IMG/VR virus record: IMGVR_UViG_3300047557_002951
Span: 62,001-126,000 of that record
Length of the DNA stretch: 64,000 nucleotides
Direction: 5' to 3' (one strand)
Origin: a virus
Position numbers and translations under genes: made by a program. The notes beneath the pieces were generated by a model. That model was given only the letters and a program-made list of their open reading frames with translations. It did no database searches and was not told where the DNA came from. The first letter of the stretch is position 1. Each line of letters begins with the position of its first letter. Of the stretch, positions 54,884 to 64,000 are shown piece by piece.

Positions 54884-55726
54884 TTAAAAATTTATTTTTG
54901 TCCATTGACTTGGAATTAAATCTTTAGTATCCAAAAAAGATTGGTTTCTTCCAAACCAAATTGATGGTGCAATTACAGTCTTATTTTCATTTTCACTCAG
55001 CCATGCCCCCCACCAACTAAAAGAACTATTGGCAATAATGTGATCACTACAATTAGATATTAAACAAAGATCAAAGTGTGCTTTCATAATACTATCAGAT
55101 ACAAAATCATTTATAATAAAATTTTCTCCGCTGAAAATTTTTTGATTTTTGCACCATTCTACATCATTTGAACAAATTATATAAGTTCTATCTTTACCCA
55201 TGAAATCAATAGATTTTTTGTAATAATCCATCGGTAAATTATAATGATTGTTCTCTACTCCCGGATAATCATAAGTGTCGGAAAATCTACGAATAACAAT
55301 TGATATGGGATCATATTTTAAATATTCACCAAAAACAGCATTGACTTCATCTAAAATGTTTGACTTGAAAGTAAAATCTTTTCTAATTTCACTTTTTGCA
55401 TTTTGAAAATATTTTTCAGTTTCGAAATATCCTTTGAGAGTTACATTATCTGGACACTCATTAAAAAGTTCTTCACAAAATTCATACTGATGTAATTCAA
55501 CTTCATCACCATCAATATAACCAAATCTATCACCAAGATAATTCATCCCAAAACAATGATGGAGTTGGTGATGCGTTGAAATTGCATTACCAAAATTTGT
55601 AGCATCCTTATGATTGGGTATGCAGAAATCATAATTCATATTCTTTGCAATCCCAACAAGAGATGCATATTGAAACATTTGATTTCCAAGTCTTCCATTT
55701 TTACCAAGTATGTTCATCCCAATCAT
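54884..55726 (-). CDS. GT11 alpha-1,2-fucosyltransferase (copy 2)
   Basis: 280 residues. GKNGRLGNQMFQYASLVGIA, ISIVIRRFSDTYDYPG (the usual HVRRxDY is changed to VIRRFSD), YIICSNDVEWCKNQ, IANSSFSWWGAWLS. The altered HVRRGD region may change donor or acceptor use. Overlaps copy 3 by ATGA. Confidence 0.9.
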   Translation of the reverse strand: MIGMNILGKNGRLGNQMFQYASLVGIAKNMNYDFCIPNHKDATNFGNAISTHHQLHHCFGMNYLGDRFGYIDGDEVELHQYEFCEELFNECPDNVTLKGYFETEKYFQNAKSEIRKDFTFKSNILDEVNAVFGEYLKYDPISIVIRRFSDTYDYPGVENNHYNLPMDYYKKSIDFMGKDRTYIICSNDVEWCKNQKIFSGENFIINDFVSDSIMKAHFDLCLISNCSDHIIANSSFSWWGAWLSENENKTVIAPSIWFGRNQSFLDTKDLIPSQWTKINF

Positions 55727-56583
55727 TCAATCATCTCCCATTCATTCGGAATTATATCTGCCATATCATAATGGCTATACATTGGACCAAACCAATTATT
55801 ATAATGTGGAGAGATTATTTGTTTATTTTCATTTTTTATTAGCCATGCCCCCCACCAACTTAAAGAACTATTAGCTATAATTCCACCTTTACACATAGAC
55901 ATTAAACACAAATCATAAAATGGAACTAAAGGATACTCCATAGCACCATCTCCCACTTGAACTTTTTGGTTAAATTTTACTTCATTTTCCGATATAAAAA
56001 ATCTATCTGGCTTAAATATATCTTGCTTTTTGCACCAATTAGAGTCATCAGATAAGACAATAACAGAAAGATTAGAATCAAATCTATCTAAAGCTTTTTT
56101 ATAATATGATTCACTTAAAAGAGGATGATATTCTTGTACCCTAACGTAATCACCTCTCCTCACATGTAAAAATATTGCATCACCAATTTCATCCATTACT
56201 TCCAAACAAGAAGATTTAATATCATCATTAAATTCATAATCTTCTCTAATTTCATCAGAAATGTGTCTAAAATATTTTTCAGTCTGAAAGAATCCACTGA
56301 TATCTACATTATCTGGACAAGTATCAAAAAAATTTTCATCAAAGTTAAATTTTTTAATTTCATACAATTTACACTCACTACCATTAAATCCCTTATTTTT
56401 TTCACTGACATTAGTCATCTGAAATGATTCAAATAAACAGTATTTTGTCTTTCCAATGTGATTTTCCGGAGGCACTAAAAAATCAAACCCTCGATTTGCC
56501 GCAATTCCACGAAGAGAAGCATATTGAAACATTTGATTTCCCATTCTACCGGTTGAGCCAAGTCCATTATAACTTATCGCCAT
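55723..56583 (-). CDS. GT11 alpha-1,2-fucosyltransferase (copy 3)
   Basis: 286 residues from ATG at 56583 (frame opens at 56622 inside the GT10 gene). GSTGRMGNQMFQYASLRGIA, IFLHVRRGDYVRVQEYHP, IVLSDDSNWCKKQ, IANSSLSWWGAWLI: an intact GT11 set. 17-nt overlap with the GT10 gene. A TTGACG-17-TAAAAT promoter match at 56670-56698 lies upstream. Confidence 0.92.
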   Translation of the reverse strand: MAISYNGLGSTGRMGNQMFQYASLRGIAANRGFDFLVPPENHIGKTKYCLFESFQMTNVSEKNKGFNGSECKLYEIKKFNFDENFFDTCPDNVDISGFFQTEKYFRHISDEIREDYEFNDDIKSSCLEVMDEIGDAIFLHVRRGDYVRVQEYHPLLSESYYKKALDRFDSNLSVIVLSDDSNWCKKQDIFKPDRFFISENEVKFNQKVQVGDGAMEYPLVPFYDLCLMSMCKGGIIANSSLSWWGAWLIKNENKQIISPHYNNWFGPMYSHYDMADIIPNEWEMIE

Positions 56584-57400
56584 TATTTCCACCCAAATAA
56601 GTTTTGTAAATGTAATCTTCATTGATCAGAAAATTCTTGACTATTTCTAGATTTTCTTTCACCGCATCTATTTTAGCATAATATAAATCAGGCGTCAAGC
56701 TAGAAATATCAAAATCTTCTGTTAGTGAAATGATGCCATCTGGATTAAAAAATTTTCCAATATCTGGTGATCCATAATAAATTGGGATAGTTCCAGTCGC
56801 AAAACAGTCTTGAATTTTTTCAGTAAAGTAAGACTCATATGAAGCATTCTCGATTGCGACAGAAAACATATAGTCTTTTAGTCCTTCCTCTTTAGATTGA
56901 ATCTCATCAAATCCTCTGCCATAAAAATCAACTTTACCTTGAAGTTTTTGTGCCCATGATAAACGATATTGATGACCATTGCACATTAACTTATTAGAGC
57001 ATATCATTGAGACCAGCTTTGTTTTCTCATATAGTTGTGATTCAGTAATCCAGGTACCATAAAGAGGAGCAAATTTAAATTTACGATGAAGTTGAAGTAG
57101 TTCTTGATTATGAGTAAAAATATAATCAAATACTCTTACATAATGAAGATAATTGCTTTTAACATCATCAATGACTTGTGGTTTGATGTCTTTTGATTCT
57201 AACAGCCACGCATATTTCTTTTTACTTGTTCCGTCATCAAATGCCAAGCCAATGTATTCATCTACATAAAAAGTTTCTTCCGCCCCAGAATCTACCCATT
57301 CAATGAATTTGGATTCTTGCTTGTGAATAGATGATGCTTTATTCCAATTGTGATAGTTATTAAAACCACCACCAACTAAATTGTATTGTTTTTTATCCAT
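56567..57400 (-). CDS. GT10 alpha-1,3-fucosyltransferase
   Basis: 277 residues. The GT10 signature near residue 185-225 is clear: FSVAIENASYESYFTEKIQD, CFATGTIPIYYGSPDIGKFF, NPDGII. Transfers fucose from GDP-fucose. Divergent from the plus-strand glycosyltransferase at 57424. Confidence 0.92.
   Translation of the reverse strand: MDKKQYNLVGGGFNNYHNWNKASSIHKQESKFIEWVDSGAEETFYVDEYIGLAFDDGTSKKKYAWLLESKDIKPQVIDDVKSNYLHYVRVFDYIFTHNQELLQLHRKFKFAPLYGTWITESQLYEKTKLVSMICSNKLMCNGHQYRLSWAQKLQGKVDFYGRGFDEIQSKEEGLKDYMFSVAIENASYESYFTEKIQDCFATGTIPIYYGSPDIGKFFNPDGIISLTEDFDISSLTPDLYYAKIDAVKENLEIVKNFLINEDYIYKTYLGGNNGDKL
56670..56698 (-). promoter_or_regulatory. Possible internal promoter before GT11 genes
   Basis: TTGACG (56693-56698), 17-bp spacer, TAAAAT (56670-56675) on the minus strand, inside the 3' part of the GT10 gene. 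Confidence 0.4.
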
Positions 57401-57423
57401 ATATAATGAAAATGAATTGTGTC

Positions 57424-58104
57424 ATGAAAGTTATATCGTTTTCCTTATGGGGAGATAATCCAAAGTACACTATTGGAGCAATTAAAAACTCACAGCTCAA
57501 AGAAAAATTCTACCCGGATTGGAAAATGTGGGTTTACCACGATAGTTCTGTTCCTCCTTATATATTAGAAGAATTACAAAGGAATAATGTACAATTGATA
57601 AAGAAAAAAAATCAAAGTCATTCTAATGCGATGTGGAGGTTTGCTCCAGCATCAAATAAGGCGATTGATTGCTTCATATCAAGAGATTGCGACTCTCGTT
57701 TGTTTGAAAGAGATGTTGCCGCAGTGAATGAATGGATAGAATCAGATAAAAAATTTCATATCATTCGTGATCATCCCGGTGGCCATGCATGGGAAATCAG
57801 CGCAGGAATGTGGGGCTGTAAAAAAGGATTTATAGAAAATATTGAAAATAAGATAGAACATTATATTAAGACAAGTTCTTGGATTTCCGATAGAGCAGTA
57901 GACCAAAGATTTTTACAAGAAGTAATTTACCCACAAGCAGTCGCAAGTCTTTTTCTTCATGATGAATATTTTAATTATGAAAAAATCGGCACTCCAATTA
58001 AAAGAGATCGTAAACTCGACAACTTTGCATTCATTGGAGAACCATTTGATGAGAATAATAATCAGTTATCAAATCACCGGGATATGATCATTCAAAGATA
58101 TTGA
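57424..58104 (+). CDS. Glycosyltransferase-like protein
   Basis: 226 residues from ATG at 57424 (MKVISFSLWGDNPKYTIGAI). KMWVYHDSSVPP, FISRDCDSRLFERDVAAVNE (DxD-like) and HIIRDHPGGHAWEISAGMWG suggest a GT-A enzyme of a type frequent in phage and marine bacterial polysaccharide clusters. The only plus-strand gene in the island. A TATAAT (57402-57407) 17 nt before the ATG may be its -10. End overlaps the convergent GT2 gene by 13 nt. Confidence 0.7.
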   Translation: MKVISFSLWGDNPKYTIGAIKNSQLKEKFYPDWKMWVYHDSSVPPYILEELQRNNVQLIKKKNQSHSNAMWRFAPASNKAIDCFISRDCDSRLFERDVAAVNEWIESDKKFHIIRDHPGGHAWEISAGMWGCKKGFIENIENKIEHYIKTSSWISDRAVDQRFLQEVIYPQAVASLFLHDEYFNYEKIGTPIKRDRKLDNFAFIGEPFDENNNQLSNHRDMIIQRY

Positions 58105-58799
58105 AGACTTTCTGGGAGAATTTGTTGCCTGTAAAGAGAAAGATTCTTTTCGTATAGTTGTTTATCCGATTGATATGGGATGGCGACTTTATTTACCGGC
58201 AAAGAACACACTTTAATGTGCCTCAAATCTTTAACTTTATATCCAAAAGAATAAGCACGATATGACATATCACCATCGGCATAATAATATTGATATTCTG
58301 GATTATACATTCCTATTTCTCTGAAGATTTTCTTCCTGTATAATCCATAATTCATCACAATTTCTCCACCAGAGTTTGCCACATTACATAAACACCATCC
58401 AGATGTATGATCTGTACCATTCAGCCAATTGGAATCTTTAGTTTCCCCAAATGATCCATATTTCCAGTTAAAAAGATAAAAGTCGTCATTTGACCGTGCC
58501 TCAAGAATTACATCCGACCAATCATTACACAAAATAACATCATCATTCCATTGACATATTATTTCATATGTAGATTCCCGAATGCCAATATTCATAAAAT
58601 GTGGGTAAGAACTTCTACCACCAATTTCAATCAATTTAATTTTAGGGTGATTAAGTTGCTTGACATAATCTATAGTTCCATCTGTACTTCCACCATCTAC
58701 TAAAACAAGTTCCAATCTATCATCAGAAAGAACTGTGTTTGCAATTAAATTGGGAAGCATCCCCACACGATTTAATGTGCCGGTTACAATACTAATCAT
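58092..58799 (-). CDS. GT2 family glycosyltransferase
   Basis: 235 residues. Canonical: ISIVTGTLNRVGMLPNLIAN, LVLVDGGSTDGTIDYVKQL, IICQWNDDVILCNDWSDVI (DD), YYADGDMSYRAYSFGYKVK (ED-like). Adds a sugar to a surface glycan. Overlaps the next gene by ATGA. Confidence 0.9.
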   Translation of the reverse strand: MISIVTGTLNRVGMLPNLIANTVLSDDRLELVLVDGGSTDGTIDYVKQLNHPKIKLIEIGGRSSYPHFMNIGIRESTYEIICQWNDDVILCNDWSDVILEARSNDDFYLFNWKYGSFGETKDSNWLNGTDHTSGWCLCNVANSGGEIVMNYGLYRKKIFREIGMYNPEYQYYYADGDMSYRAYSFGYKVKDLRHIKVCSLPVNKVAIPYQSDKQLYEKNLSLYRQQILPESLQYL

Positions 58800-59569
58800 T
58801 TGTTTAAGTAATCTATGAAATCAAAATTATTTGCACCAATTATTAGTGCCAATAGACTAACATTTGAAAAACTATACAAAAAGTTATTACAGTTCGAAAG
58901 TAAATAAACGCTAGATAACACTTCTTCATTTACTTTAGAACGATTGGAGCAATGATGATGAATTGATTTGGATCCACTACTTATTTGGAGTGTGTCGTCA
59001 TAAATAATTCGATTGCCATATCTATCCAATAAACAATCAAGGTAATATTTGTCATCAGTAGCAACAAATATTTTTTCACTTTCAATGGAATCAATCAATC
59101 TAAAAATGTTATCGGATTTTATCTCAGGAAGTTCTTGTTTTTTATCTGTACCTCTTATCTGAACACCCAAAGTATTTTTATCGATTCCTAAGTTTTTTTT
59201 CTTCTTCTCAAACTTTTCCAAATATTCGTGTTTAATTTTGAGAATGTTATTGTAAACTTTATTTTTAATTTTCAGATTATCAATATTTGCAGGAGTGTGT
59301 GCATTATATTCTCCCTGATAAATTTGATTAGAAAAATATCTTTCCAACCACCAAGATCCTATGTCATATGTTTTATTTGTTTTTGGAGAAATATTATCAA
59401 ATAAATTTAAAGTCTGACTTTCAGATATTTCGATATTAAAGTTGCCATTCACAATATAATGCTCAAGAGCCATATCAATAATTCCACACACAATAGAACA
59501 AAAACCTTTATATGGATAATTAAACCTTGAGTCGGAATATGATATGTAACCGGTCTCAGTCAATTCCAA
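58796..59569 (-). CDS. Fucosyltransferase-like GT-B protein (GT23/NodZ-like)
   Basis: 257 residues. LGVQIRGTDKKQELPEIKSD resembles the H-x-R-R-T-D-K motif of alpha-1,6-fucosyltransferases (FUT8/NodZ), and KIFVATDDKYYLDCLLDRYG, then SSVYLLSNCNNFLYSFSNVS resemble their nucleotide-sugar half. A His-rich SIHHHCSNRSK lies between. Probably a fifth fucose-using enzyme of this cluster. Confidence 0.6.
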   Translation of the reverse strand: MELTETGYISYSDSRFNYPYKGFCSIVCGIIDMALEHYIVNGNFNIEISESQTLNLFDNISPKTNKTYDIGSWWLERYFSNQIYQGEYNAHTPANIDNLKIKNKVYNNILKIKHEYLEKFEKKKKNLGIDKNTLGVQIRGTDKKQELPEIKSDNIFRLIDSIESEKIFVATDDKYYLDCLLDRYGNRIIYDDTLQISSGSKSIHHHCSNRSKVNEEVLSSVYLLSNCNNFLYSFSNVSLLALIIGANNFDFIDYLNK

Positions 59570-60257
59570 TTACCTCATTAAGACCTTTCGAATGAATTGA
59601 TGTAGGATAATTTCTGACATAATTATGCCTATAAATTTTTGGTTTATTCATTTTATACGAATTAACCATATCCAGAAATCCAGTTTGCATCATATGAATT
59701 TCTTCAGCATTCTCAAGTAGTTTGATATAATCAAACATTTTGAATTGAAAATCATTACGAATTACTTTATATTCATCCATAACTTTAGTCATGTCAATAT
59801 TGTATCCTCTTTTGGGGTCATCCAATACAAAGATATATTTTTCCCCATCAGGATTTAGAGTTTTGCAGACTTCTTCTTCTTTTTCCAAATCTCTTTCAAA
59901 ATAAAACTCATCAAATCTAATTTGAAAATCAAGATTTGCAAGATGATAGAATGCTTCATCAAAGGTCATTCTATCTAAACAACTATCCAAATTCTGGAAT
60001 CCAGGTTTAATCAAATTATTTTTGACAGTACTATTATTCTCAACGAATCTAATAGCATCCCCTTCAACATCAAAATTGAAAATTTCTAGATTGTCCAAAT
60101 CACGATACATATAACTCACATTATCATAGTAATGTGTATAGCAAAAGAGAACTATATTATCGTATTTTTTACAAAAATGGCGTACCATACCATTGCAAAT
60201 AATATGGTCTCCAAGTCCTAGATGGTGGTGAATATACTTGAGTGACATATCACTCAA
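59556..60257 (-). CDS. GT9-like glycosyltransferase (heptosyltransferase-like)
   Basis: 233 residues. KYIHHHLGLGDHIICNGMVR is the G-L-G-D-x-I start of ADP-heptose-type GT-B enzymes; the second half has KYIFVLDDPKRGYNIDM and AEEIHMMQTGFLDMV. Similar proteins are common in marine phage glycan clusters. Overlaps neighbours by 8-14 nt. Confidence 0.65.
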   Translation of the reverse strand: MSDMSLKYIHHHLGLGDHIICNGMVRHFCKKYDNIVLFCYTHYYDNVSYMYRDLDNLEIFNFDVEGDAIRFVENNSTVKNNLIKPGFQNLDSCLDRMTFDEAFYHLANLDFQIRFDEFYFERDLEKEEEVCKTLNPDGEKYIFVLDDPKRGYNIDMTKVMDEYKVIRNDFQFKMFDYIKLLENAEEIHMMQTGFLDMVNSYKMNKPKIYRHNYVRNYPTSIHSKGLNEVIGID

Positions 60258-60594
60258 CTCCTTTATAAAGTTTTACAGAATCCTCACGAAGTGTTCTTCC
60301 AGTTGCAATAGCATTATCTACAAGAAGATTAACTGCTTGCACTAAACGAGGACGCTTTACCTTAAAGCAAATATCAATTTTACGCTTCAACTCAGCAACT
60401 TCTGTATCAGTCTTTGCTTCCTGAATTGCATCTTCCAACATCCACATACGAGTGTGAAGAATAGAAAGTTTTTCAATTACTTCACCTAGATTGTCAGTCT
60501 CAATGTATTCAACATCAGGAAGTTCTCTGCGAGAAAGAACTTCATCAATAGTTTCTTTGATGCACTGATCAATTAAATCACCAAACTTACTCAT
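60250..60594 (-). CDS. Conserved helical hypothetical protein
   Basis: 114 residues, all helical (EVIEKLSILHTRMWMLEDAI, ELKRKIDICFKVKRPRLVQA). No enzyme motif. Conserved location beside sugar-nucleotide genes as I recall. Overlaps both neighbours. Confidence 0.65.
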   Translation of the reverse strand: MSKFGDLIDQCIKETIDEVLSRRELPDVEYIETDNLGEVIEKLSILHTRMWMLEDAIQEAKTDTEVAELKRKIDICFKVKRPRLVQAVNLLVDNAIATGRTLREDSVKLYKGVE

Positions 60595-61763
60595 AACTCT
60601 CCTAAGATTTTTTCTAAAAAATTCATATCTTTATTCGAAACAAATTGATTGTTTCCAATGTAGATTCCATTCTCATGAAGAATGTCAACATTTAAGTTTT
60701 CTGTCTTACCACTGATTGAATATCCTCTGAGATAAGGTTGTCTTAAAAGATTTCCACCAACCACTGGTCTATATTCAATTTTATATTTGTTTAGTAAAGA
60801 AATTAGTTTCATTTTAATTTCTTTAGTTTTACAAATAAAAGGAAAACAGAAACAACTATTACCTTGATTATACACTATTGGATAAAAATTGTCTTTATTT
60901 TTTTGGGAGGACATAATTTCTACAAATCTAAAATATGCCTTGTCTCTATTATCAATAAACTTGTTAATCCTCTTTAATTGAGATAGTCCTAACACAGCAC
61001 CAAACTCAGTATTCCTAAAGTTATATCCATCACTCACAAATAGAAATGACTTTTCTATTTCTGGATTTTTATTCTCATAGTATTTGAATTGGTCCGAAAC
61101 TCTTGCCAGTCCGTGAGACCTTTTCATCTTCATCAAATCATATAGTTCCCAACTATCAGTAGAAATCATTCCACCTTCTACAGTAGACATATGATGTCCA
61201 AAGTAGAAACTAAAAGTTGCACCAAGACTAGTTTTACCTATCTTATTTCCATTTTTATCAAGACATCCATGAGACTCACAAACATCATCAATAAACAGTG
61301 CGTTCGGAAGTATCTTCTTGTATTCTTCAATCTCTGCAGGAATACCTAATAAATGAGTTACAAATACTAATTTAATATCTGGATGAGACTTAGATATGGT
61401 TTTTAGATTGTCTAAGTCAAAACTATAATTCTCAAGATTTACATCACAAAAAATAGGAGTAAGTCCCAGTTGAATAATTGGATTGATGTTTGTAACCCAA
61501 GTGCAAGATGGAACTAAAACTTTGTCACCTTTTTGGAGACCGTACTTTTCTATTATTGCAGAGACTAATAAAAAATTTGCAGTGCTTCCAGAAGTCACAA
61601 ACAAAGAATACCTACAACCCAACCACTTTGACCACTCTTTTTCAAATTGTTCAACATTCTTACCTTGAGTAAACTTATCAGAGGTTAAAACAAACTTAGC
61701 AAGTTGAATTCTATCCCATAAAGAGATAGAATTCTTCATAAGTGGCCACTTATAGTCGGACAT
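60591..61763 (-). CDS. colD: ColD-like GDP-4-keto-6-deoxymannose 3-dehydratase
   Basis: 390 residues, DegT/DnrJ/EryC1 fold with PLP. VLVPSCTWVTNINPIIQLGL and LFIDDVCESHGCLDKNGNKI fit the family. At the lysine position the motif reads FSFYFGHHMSTVEGGM: His replaces the Schiff-base Lys, as in ColD, so this is a dehydratase and not an aminotransferase such as perosamine synthase. Substrate would be the product of gmd. Start overlaps fcl by 14 nt. Confidence 0.82.
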   Translation of the reverse strand: MSDYKWPLMKNSISLWDRIQLAKFVLTSDKFTQGKNVEQFEKEWSKWLGCRYSLFVTSGSTANFLLVSAIIEKYGLQKGDKVLVPSCTWVTNINPIIQLGLTPIFCDVNLENYSFDLDNLKTISKSHPDIKLVFVTHLLGIPAEIEEYKKILPNALFIDDVCESHGCLDKNGNKIGKTSLGATFSFYFGHHMSTVEGGMISTDSWELYDLMKMKRSHGLARVSDQFKYYENKNPEIEKSFLFVSDGYNFRNTEFGAVLGLSQLKRINKFIDNRDKAYFRFVEIMSSQKNKDNFYPIVYNQGNSCFCFPFICKTKEIKMKLISLLNKYKIEYRPVVGGNLLRQPYLRGYSISGKTENLNVDILHENGIYIGNNQFVSNKDMNFLEKILGEL

Positions 61764-62694
61764 AATTACTCCTATTCTTTAGGAACCAATCAATTGTAAT
61801 TTTTAAACCATCTTCAAGAGAAGTTTTTGCCTTCCATCCTAAGGAATCCATCTTCGAAGTATCTAGTGCTCTACGAGGAGTGCCATTTGGTTTAGAAGTA
61901 TCCCAAACTAGCTCTCCAGTATAACCAACCAGGTTAGATACAATCTCAGAAAGTTCTTTAATACTTACTTCTCTCTCAGGTCCAATATTAATAATTTCAG
62001 GATCATCATAGTTATTCATCAAGAAAACAAGACCATCTGCAAGATCATCAGAAAAAAGAAATTCTCTAGTTGGACTTCCATCACCAAAACACATTACACT
62101 TTCCACACCAGAGTCTTTTGCACTCACAAACTTATTGATGAAACTTGGAATTACATGACACTGCTCCAGAATAAAATTATCATTAATACCATAAAGATTA
62201 TTTGGCATTACAGAAACAGTTGGAAATCCATATTGCTCTGTGTATTTTTTACACATCATATATCCAGCAATTTTTGCTAGAGAATACGAAATGTTAGTTT
62301 CTTCAAGTGGCCCAGTCATCAAATACTCTTCTTTGATAGGAACTGGAGCGTGCTTAGGATAAATACAAGCAGATCCTAAAAATAGCAACTTCTTGCAACC
62401 ATTACGATATGCTGCATCAATTACATTCGTTTGGATCTGTAAGTTTTCACGAATAAAGTCTCCAGGAATTGCTTTGTTATAGCCAATGCCACCTACCTTT
62501 GCTGCGCCTAGAAAAACATATTCAGGTCGTTCTTCTGCAAAAAATTCGTCAACATCTTTCTGAATTCTCAAATCTAATTGTGATCTTGAGCGAGTCAAAA
62601 GATTTGTATAACCATTAGATGTCAAATTTCTGGAAATTGCAGAGCCTACAAGTCCTCTATGTCCTGCAATAAAAATTTTAGAATCAGTTTCCAT
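61750..62694 (-). CDS. fcl: GDP-L-fucose synthase
   Basis: 314 residues from ATG at 62694. Rossmann motif [38 protein letters not shown] (catalytic Ser/Cys region), [11 protein letters not shown] (Y-x-x-x-K), [19 protein letters not shown]. Epimerises and reduces GDP-4-keto-6-deoxymannose to GDP-fucose. Overlaps gmd by 11 nt. Confidence 0.95.
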   Translation of the reverse strand: METDSKIFIAGHRGLVGSAISRNLTSNGYTNLLTRSRSQLDLRIQKDVDEFFAEERPEYVFLGAAKVGGIGYNKAIPGDFIRENLQIQTNVIDAAYRNGCKKLLFLGSACIYPKHAPVPIKEEYLMTGPLEETNISYSLAKIAGYMMCKKYTEQYGFPTVSVMPNNLYGINDNFILEQCHVIPSFINKFVSAKDSGVESVMCFGDGSPTREFLFSDDLADGLVFLMNNYDDPEIINIGPEREVSIKELSEIVSNLVGYTGELVWDTSKPNGTPRRALDTSKMDSLGWKAKTSLEDGLKITIDWFLKNRSNYVRL

Positions 62695-63685
62695 TAATAC
62701 ACATATCCTCAACTAATTGTTTAAAAGAAGTTCTAGGTTCCCATCCTAGTTTTTCTTTTGCCTTAGTGGCATCACCTAATAAGGTCTCTACTTCAGCAGG
62801 TCGAAAATATTTAGGATTGACTCCAATGACTTTTCTTCCAGTAAGTTTATCAATACCAACTTCATCCAGACCTTCACCTTCCCAGATAATATTCATGCCA
62901 AAATATGGTGCCGCCTCTTCAACAAACTGACGAACTGAATATTGTTCTCCTGTAGCAATCACATAATCATCTGGTTCGTCTTGCTGAAGCATCAGCCACA
63001 TCGCCTCCACAAAGTCTTTTGCATGTCCCCAATCACGCTTTGCATTCAGATTCCCGAGATATAGTACATCTTGTTCCCCAGTTGAAACAGATGATAATCC
63101 TCTAGTGATTTTTCTTGTGACAAAAGTTTCTCCTCTTCTAGGGGATTCGTGATTGAAAAGAATTCCAGAACTTGCATGTAGTCCATAAGATTCTCTGTAG
63201 TTTTTGACGATCCAATATCCATAAAGTTTTGCGACTCCATATGGCGAACGAGGGTAAAATGGTGTTGTTTCTCTTTGAGGAATTTCTTGGACTAATCCAT
63301 AAAGTTCTGAAGTAGATGCTTGATAAATTCTAATGGAATCTTCCATTCCAAGCAATCTAACAGCTTCAAGAATACGAAGAGTCCCTAGTGCATCAACTTG
63401 CCCTGTATATTCTGGAGTTTCAAAAGAAACCTTGACATGACTTTGCGCACCCAAATTATAAATTTCAGTTGGTTTAACCTTTTGAATAATACCAACAAGA
63501 TTTGTGGAGTCTGTCAAATCCCCATAGTGAAGATGAAGTTTATTGTAAATATGGTCAATTCTCTTTGTGTTGATGGAAGACGACCTACGAACAATGCCAT
63601 GGACTTCGTATCCTTTATCCAAAAGAAGTTCCGCAAGATATGAGCCATCTTGGCCAGAAATTCCACTAATTAAAGCTTTTTTCAT
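62684..63685 (-). CDS. gmd: GDP-mannose 4,6-dehydratase
   Basis: 333 residues. SDR fold: [55 protein letters not shown] (Ser-Thr/Glu), [16 protein letters not shown] (Y-x-x-x-K), [18 protein letters not shown]. Makes GDP-4-keto-6-deoxymannose, the branch point for fucose and ColD products. Confidence 0.97.
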   Translation of the reverse strand: MKKALISGISGQDGSYLAELLLDKGYEVHGIVRRSSSINTKRIDHIYNKLHLHYGDLTDSTNLVGIIQKVKPTEIYNLGAQSHVKVSFETPEYTGQVDALGTLRILEAVRLLGMEDSIRIYQASTSELYGLVQEIPQRETTPFYPRSPYGVAKLYGYWIVKNYRESYGLHASSGILFNHESPRRGETFVTRKITRGLSSVSTGEQDVLYLGNLNAKRDWGHAKDFVEAMWLMLQQDEPDDYVIATGEQYSVRQFVEEAAPYFGMNIIWEGEGLDEVGIDKLTGRKVIGVNPKYFRPAEVETLLGDATKAKEKLGWEPRTSFKQLVEDMCINGN

Positions 63686-63688
63686 AAA

Positions 63689-64000
63689 TTAGATTCTCCC
63701 ATAATCATCTTGAATTCTAACGATGTCTTCCTCATCGCATATTTTTCCTAATTGAATTTCAATAATCATTATACCATCATTTCCACCAGAAACTCTATGT
63801 CTGAAATTTAATGGTACGAATATATAGTCTCCAACTTTGACCTCTCTAACCACATCATCTAAATCAACTGTACCACTACCAGAAACTACAACCCAATATT
63901 CGTTTCTATGATTATGGTATTGTAGTGATATTTTTTCATTTGGTTTTATATAAAGTCTTTTTACTTTATATCCATTCTCTTCCTGTAAGTTTTCGTACCA
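63689..64000 (-). CDS. Mannose-6-phosphate isomerase-type cupin (partial, N-terminus outside window)
   Basis: 104 codons visible, cut by the window edge. WYENLQEENGYKVKRLYIKP, KISLQYHNHRNEYWVVVSGS (metal-binding cupin motif), GDYIFVPLNFRHRVSG, ICDEEDIVRIQDDYGR: the C-terminal domain of ManC or a single-domain isomerase. Would help form GDP-mannose for gmd, 3 nt downstream. Confidence 0.85.
   Translation of the reverse strand, partial: WYENLQEENGYKVKRLYIKPNEKISLQYHNHRNEYWVVVSGSGTVDLDDVVREVKVGDYIFVPLNFRHRVSGGNDGIMIIEIQLGKICDEEDIVRIQDDYGRI

Overview
The window is part of the genome of a T4-like cyanomyovirus, a contractile-tailed phage of marine Synechococcus or Prochlorococcus. The evidence is a T4-type tail module (gp4, gp5-like, gp26, gp27-like, gp48, gp53), T4-type replication and late-transcription genes (gp32, gp33, gp59), T4-type late promoters (NATAAATA), and cyanobacterial genes: psbA, petF, two hli, pstS, an SLH/beta-barrel porin, speD, thyX and phoH. 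I saw no rRNA gene, convincing tRNA, IS element or CRISPR array.

Layout. 1-21048 (minus strand): tail and baseplate structural genes. They run from a tail-tube-fold protein and gp26 through two very long coiled-coil/lysozyme proteins and the gp27/gp5-like hub to tail-fibre and adhesin genes. A small early-type unit (3975-5139, consensus promoter to terminator) sits between two fibre genes. 21087-24700 (plus strand): gp4, an unknown protein, gp48 and gp53. 24697-31302 (minus): replication and nucleotide genes: a gp32 paralogue, gp32, a DUF1825 protein, gp59, gp33, a RecB-like exonuclease, a GIY-YIG homing endonuclease, phoH and thyX. 31369-41030 (minus): about 35 small, tightly overlapped early genes, including speD, a glutaredoxin, two HNH-type nucleases nearby and a class II aldolase.

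41188-43828: psbA (D1) split by two group I introns. One carries its own LAGLIDADG endonuclease; an endonuclease VII-like homing endonuclease lies just downstream of psbA. 44080-47141: two virion proteins (minus) and a plus-strand set with a thermonuclease and small membrane proteins. 47138-48408: a C39-type peptidase joined to a GH19 endolysin by what looks like a dnaX-type programmed -1 frameshift. 48631-49546: a compact photosynthesis operon (hli, small membrane peptide, petF, small ORF, hli). 49572-52463: pstS with a candidate Pho box, then the porin. 52460-64000: a surface-glycan island. It holds GDP-mannose 4,6-dehydratase, GDP-fucose synthase, a ColD-like dehydratase, a mannose-6-phosphate isomerase-type cupin, three GT11 and one GT10 fucosyltransferases, a GT23/NodZ-like enzyme and several other glycosyltransferases.

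How it fits together. sigma70-consensus promoters (TTGACA, 17 bp, TATAAT) mark early or host-type units; NATAAATA motifs mark late units; psbA and the porin appear to have both overlapped. The most notable signals are two candidate programmed -1 frameshifts (gp26/small chaperone-like ORF; peptidase/endolysin), the twin psbA introns, terminator hairpins whose loops contain a promoter -35 box, a tandem divergent gp32 copy, a hairpin placed exactly between Shine-Dalgarno and start codon of the giant fibre gene, and a phage-encoded fucose/dideoxysugar pathway.
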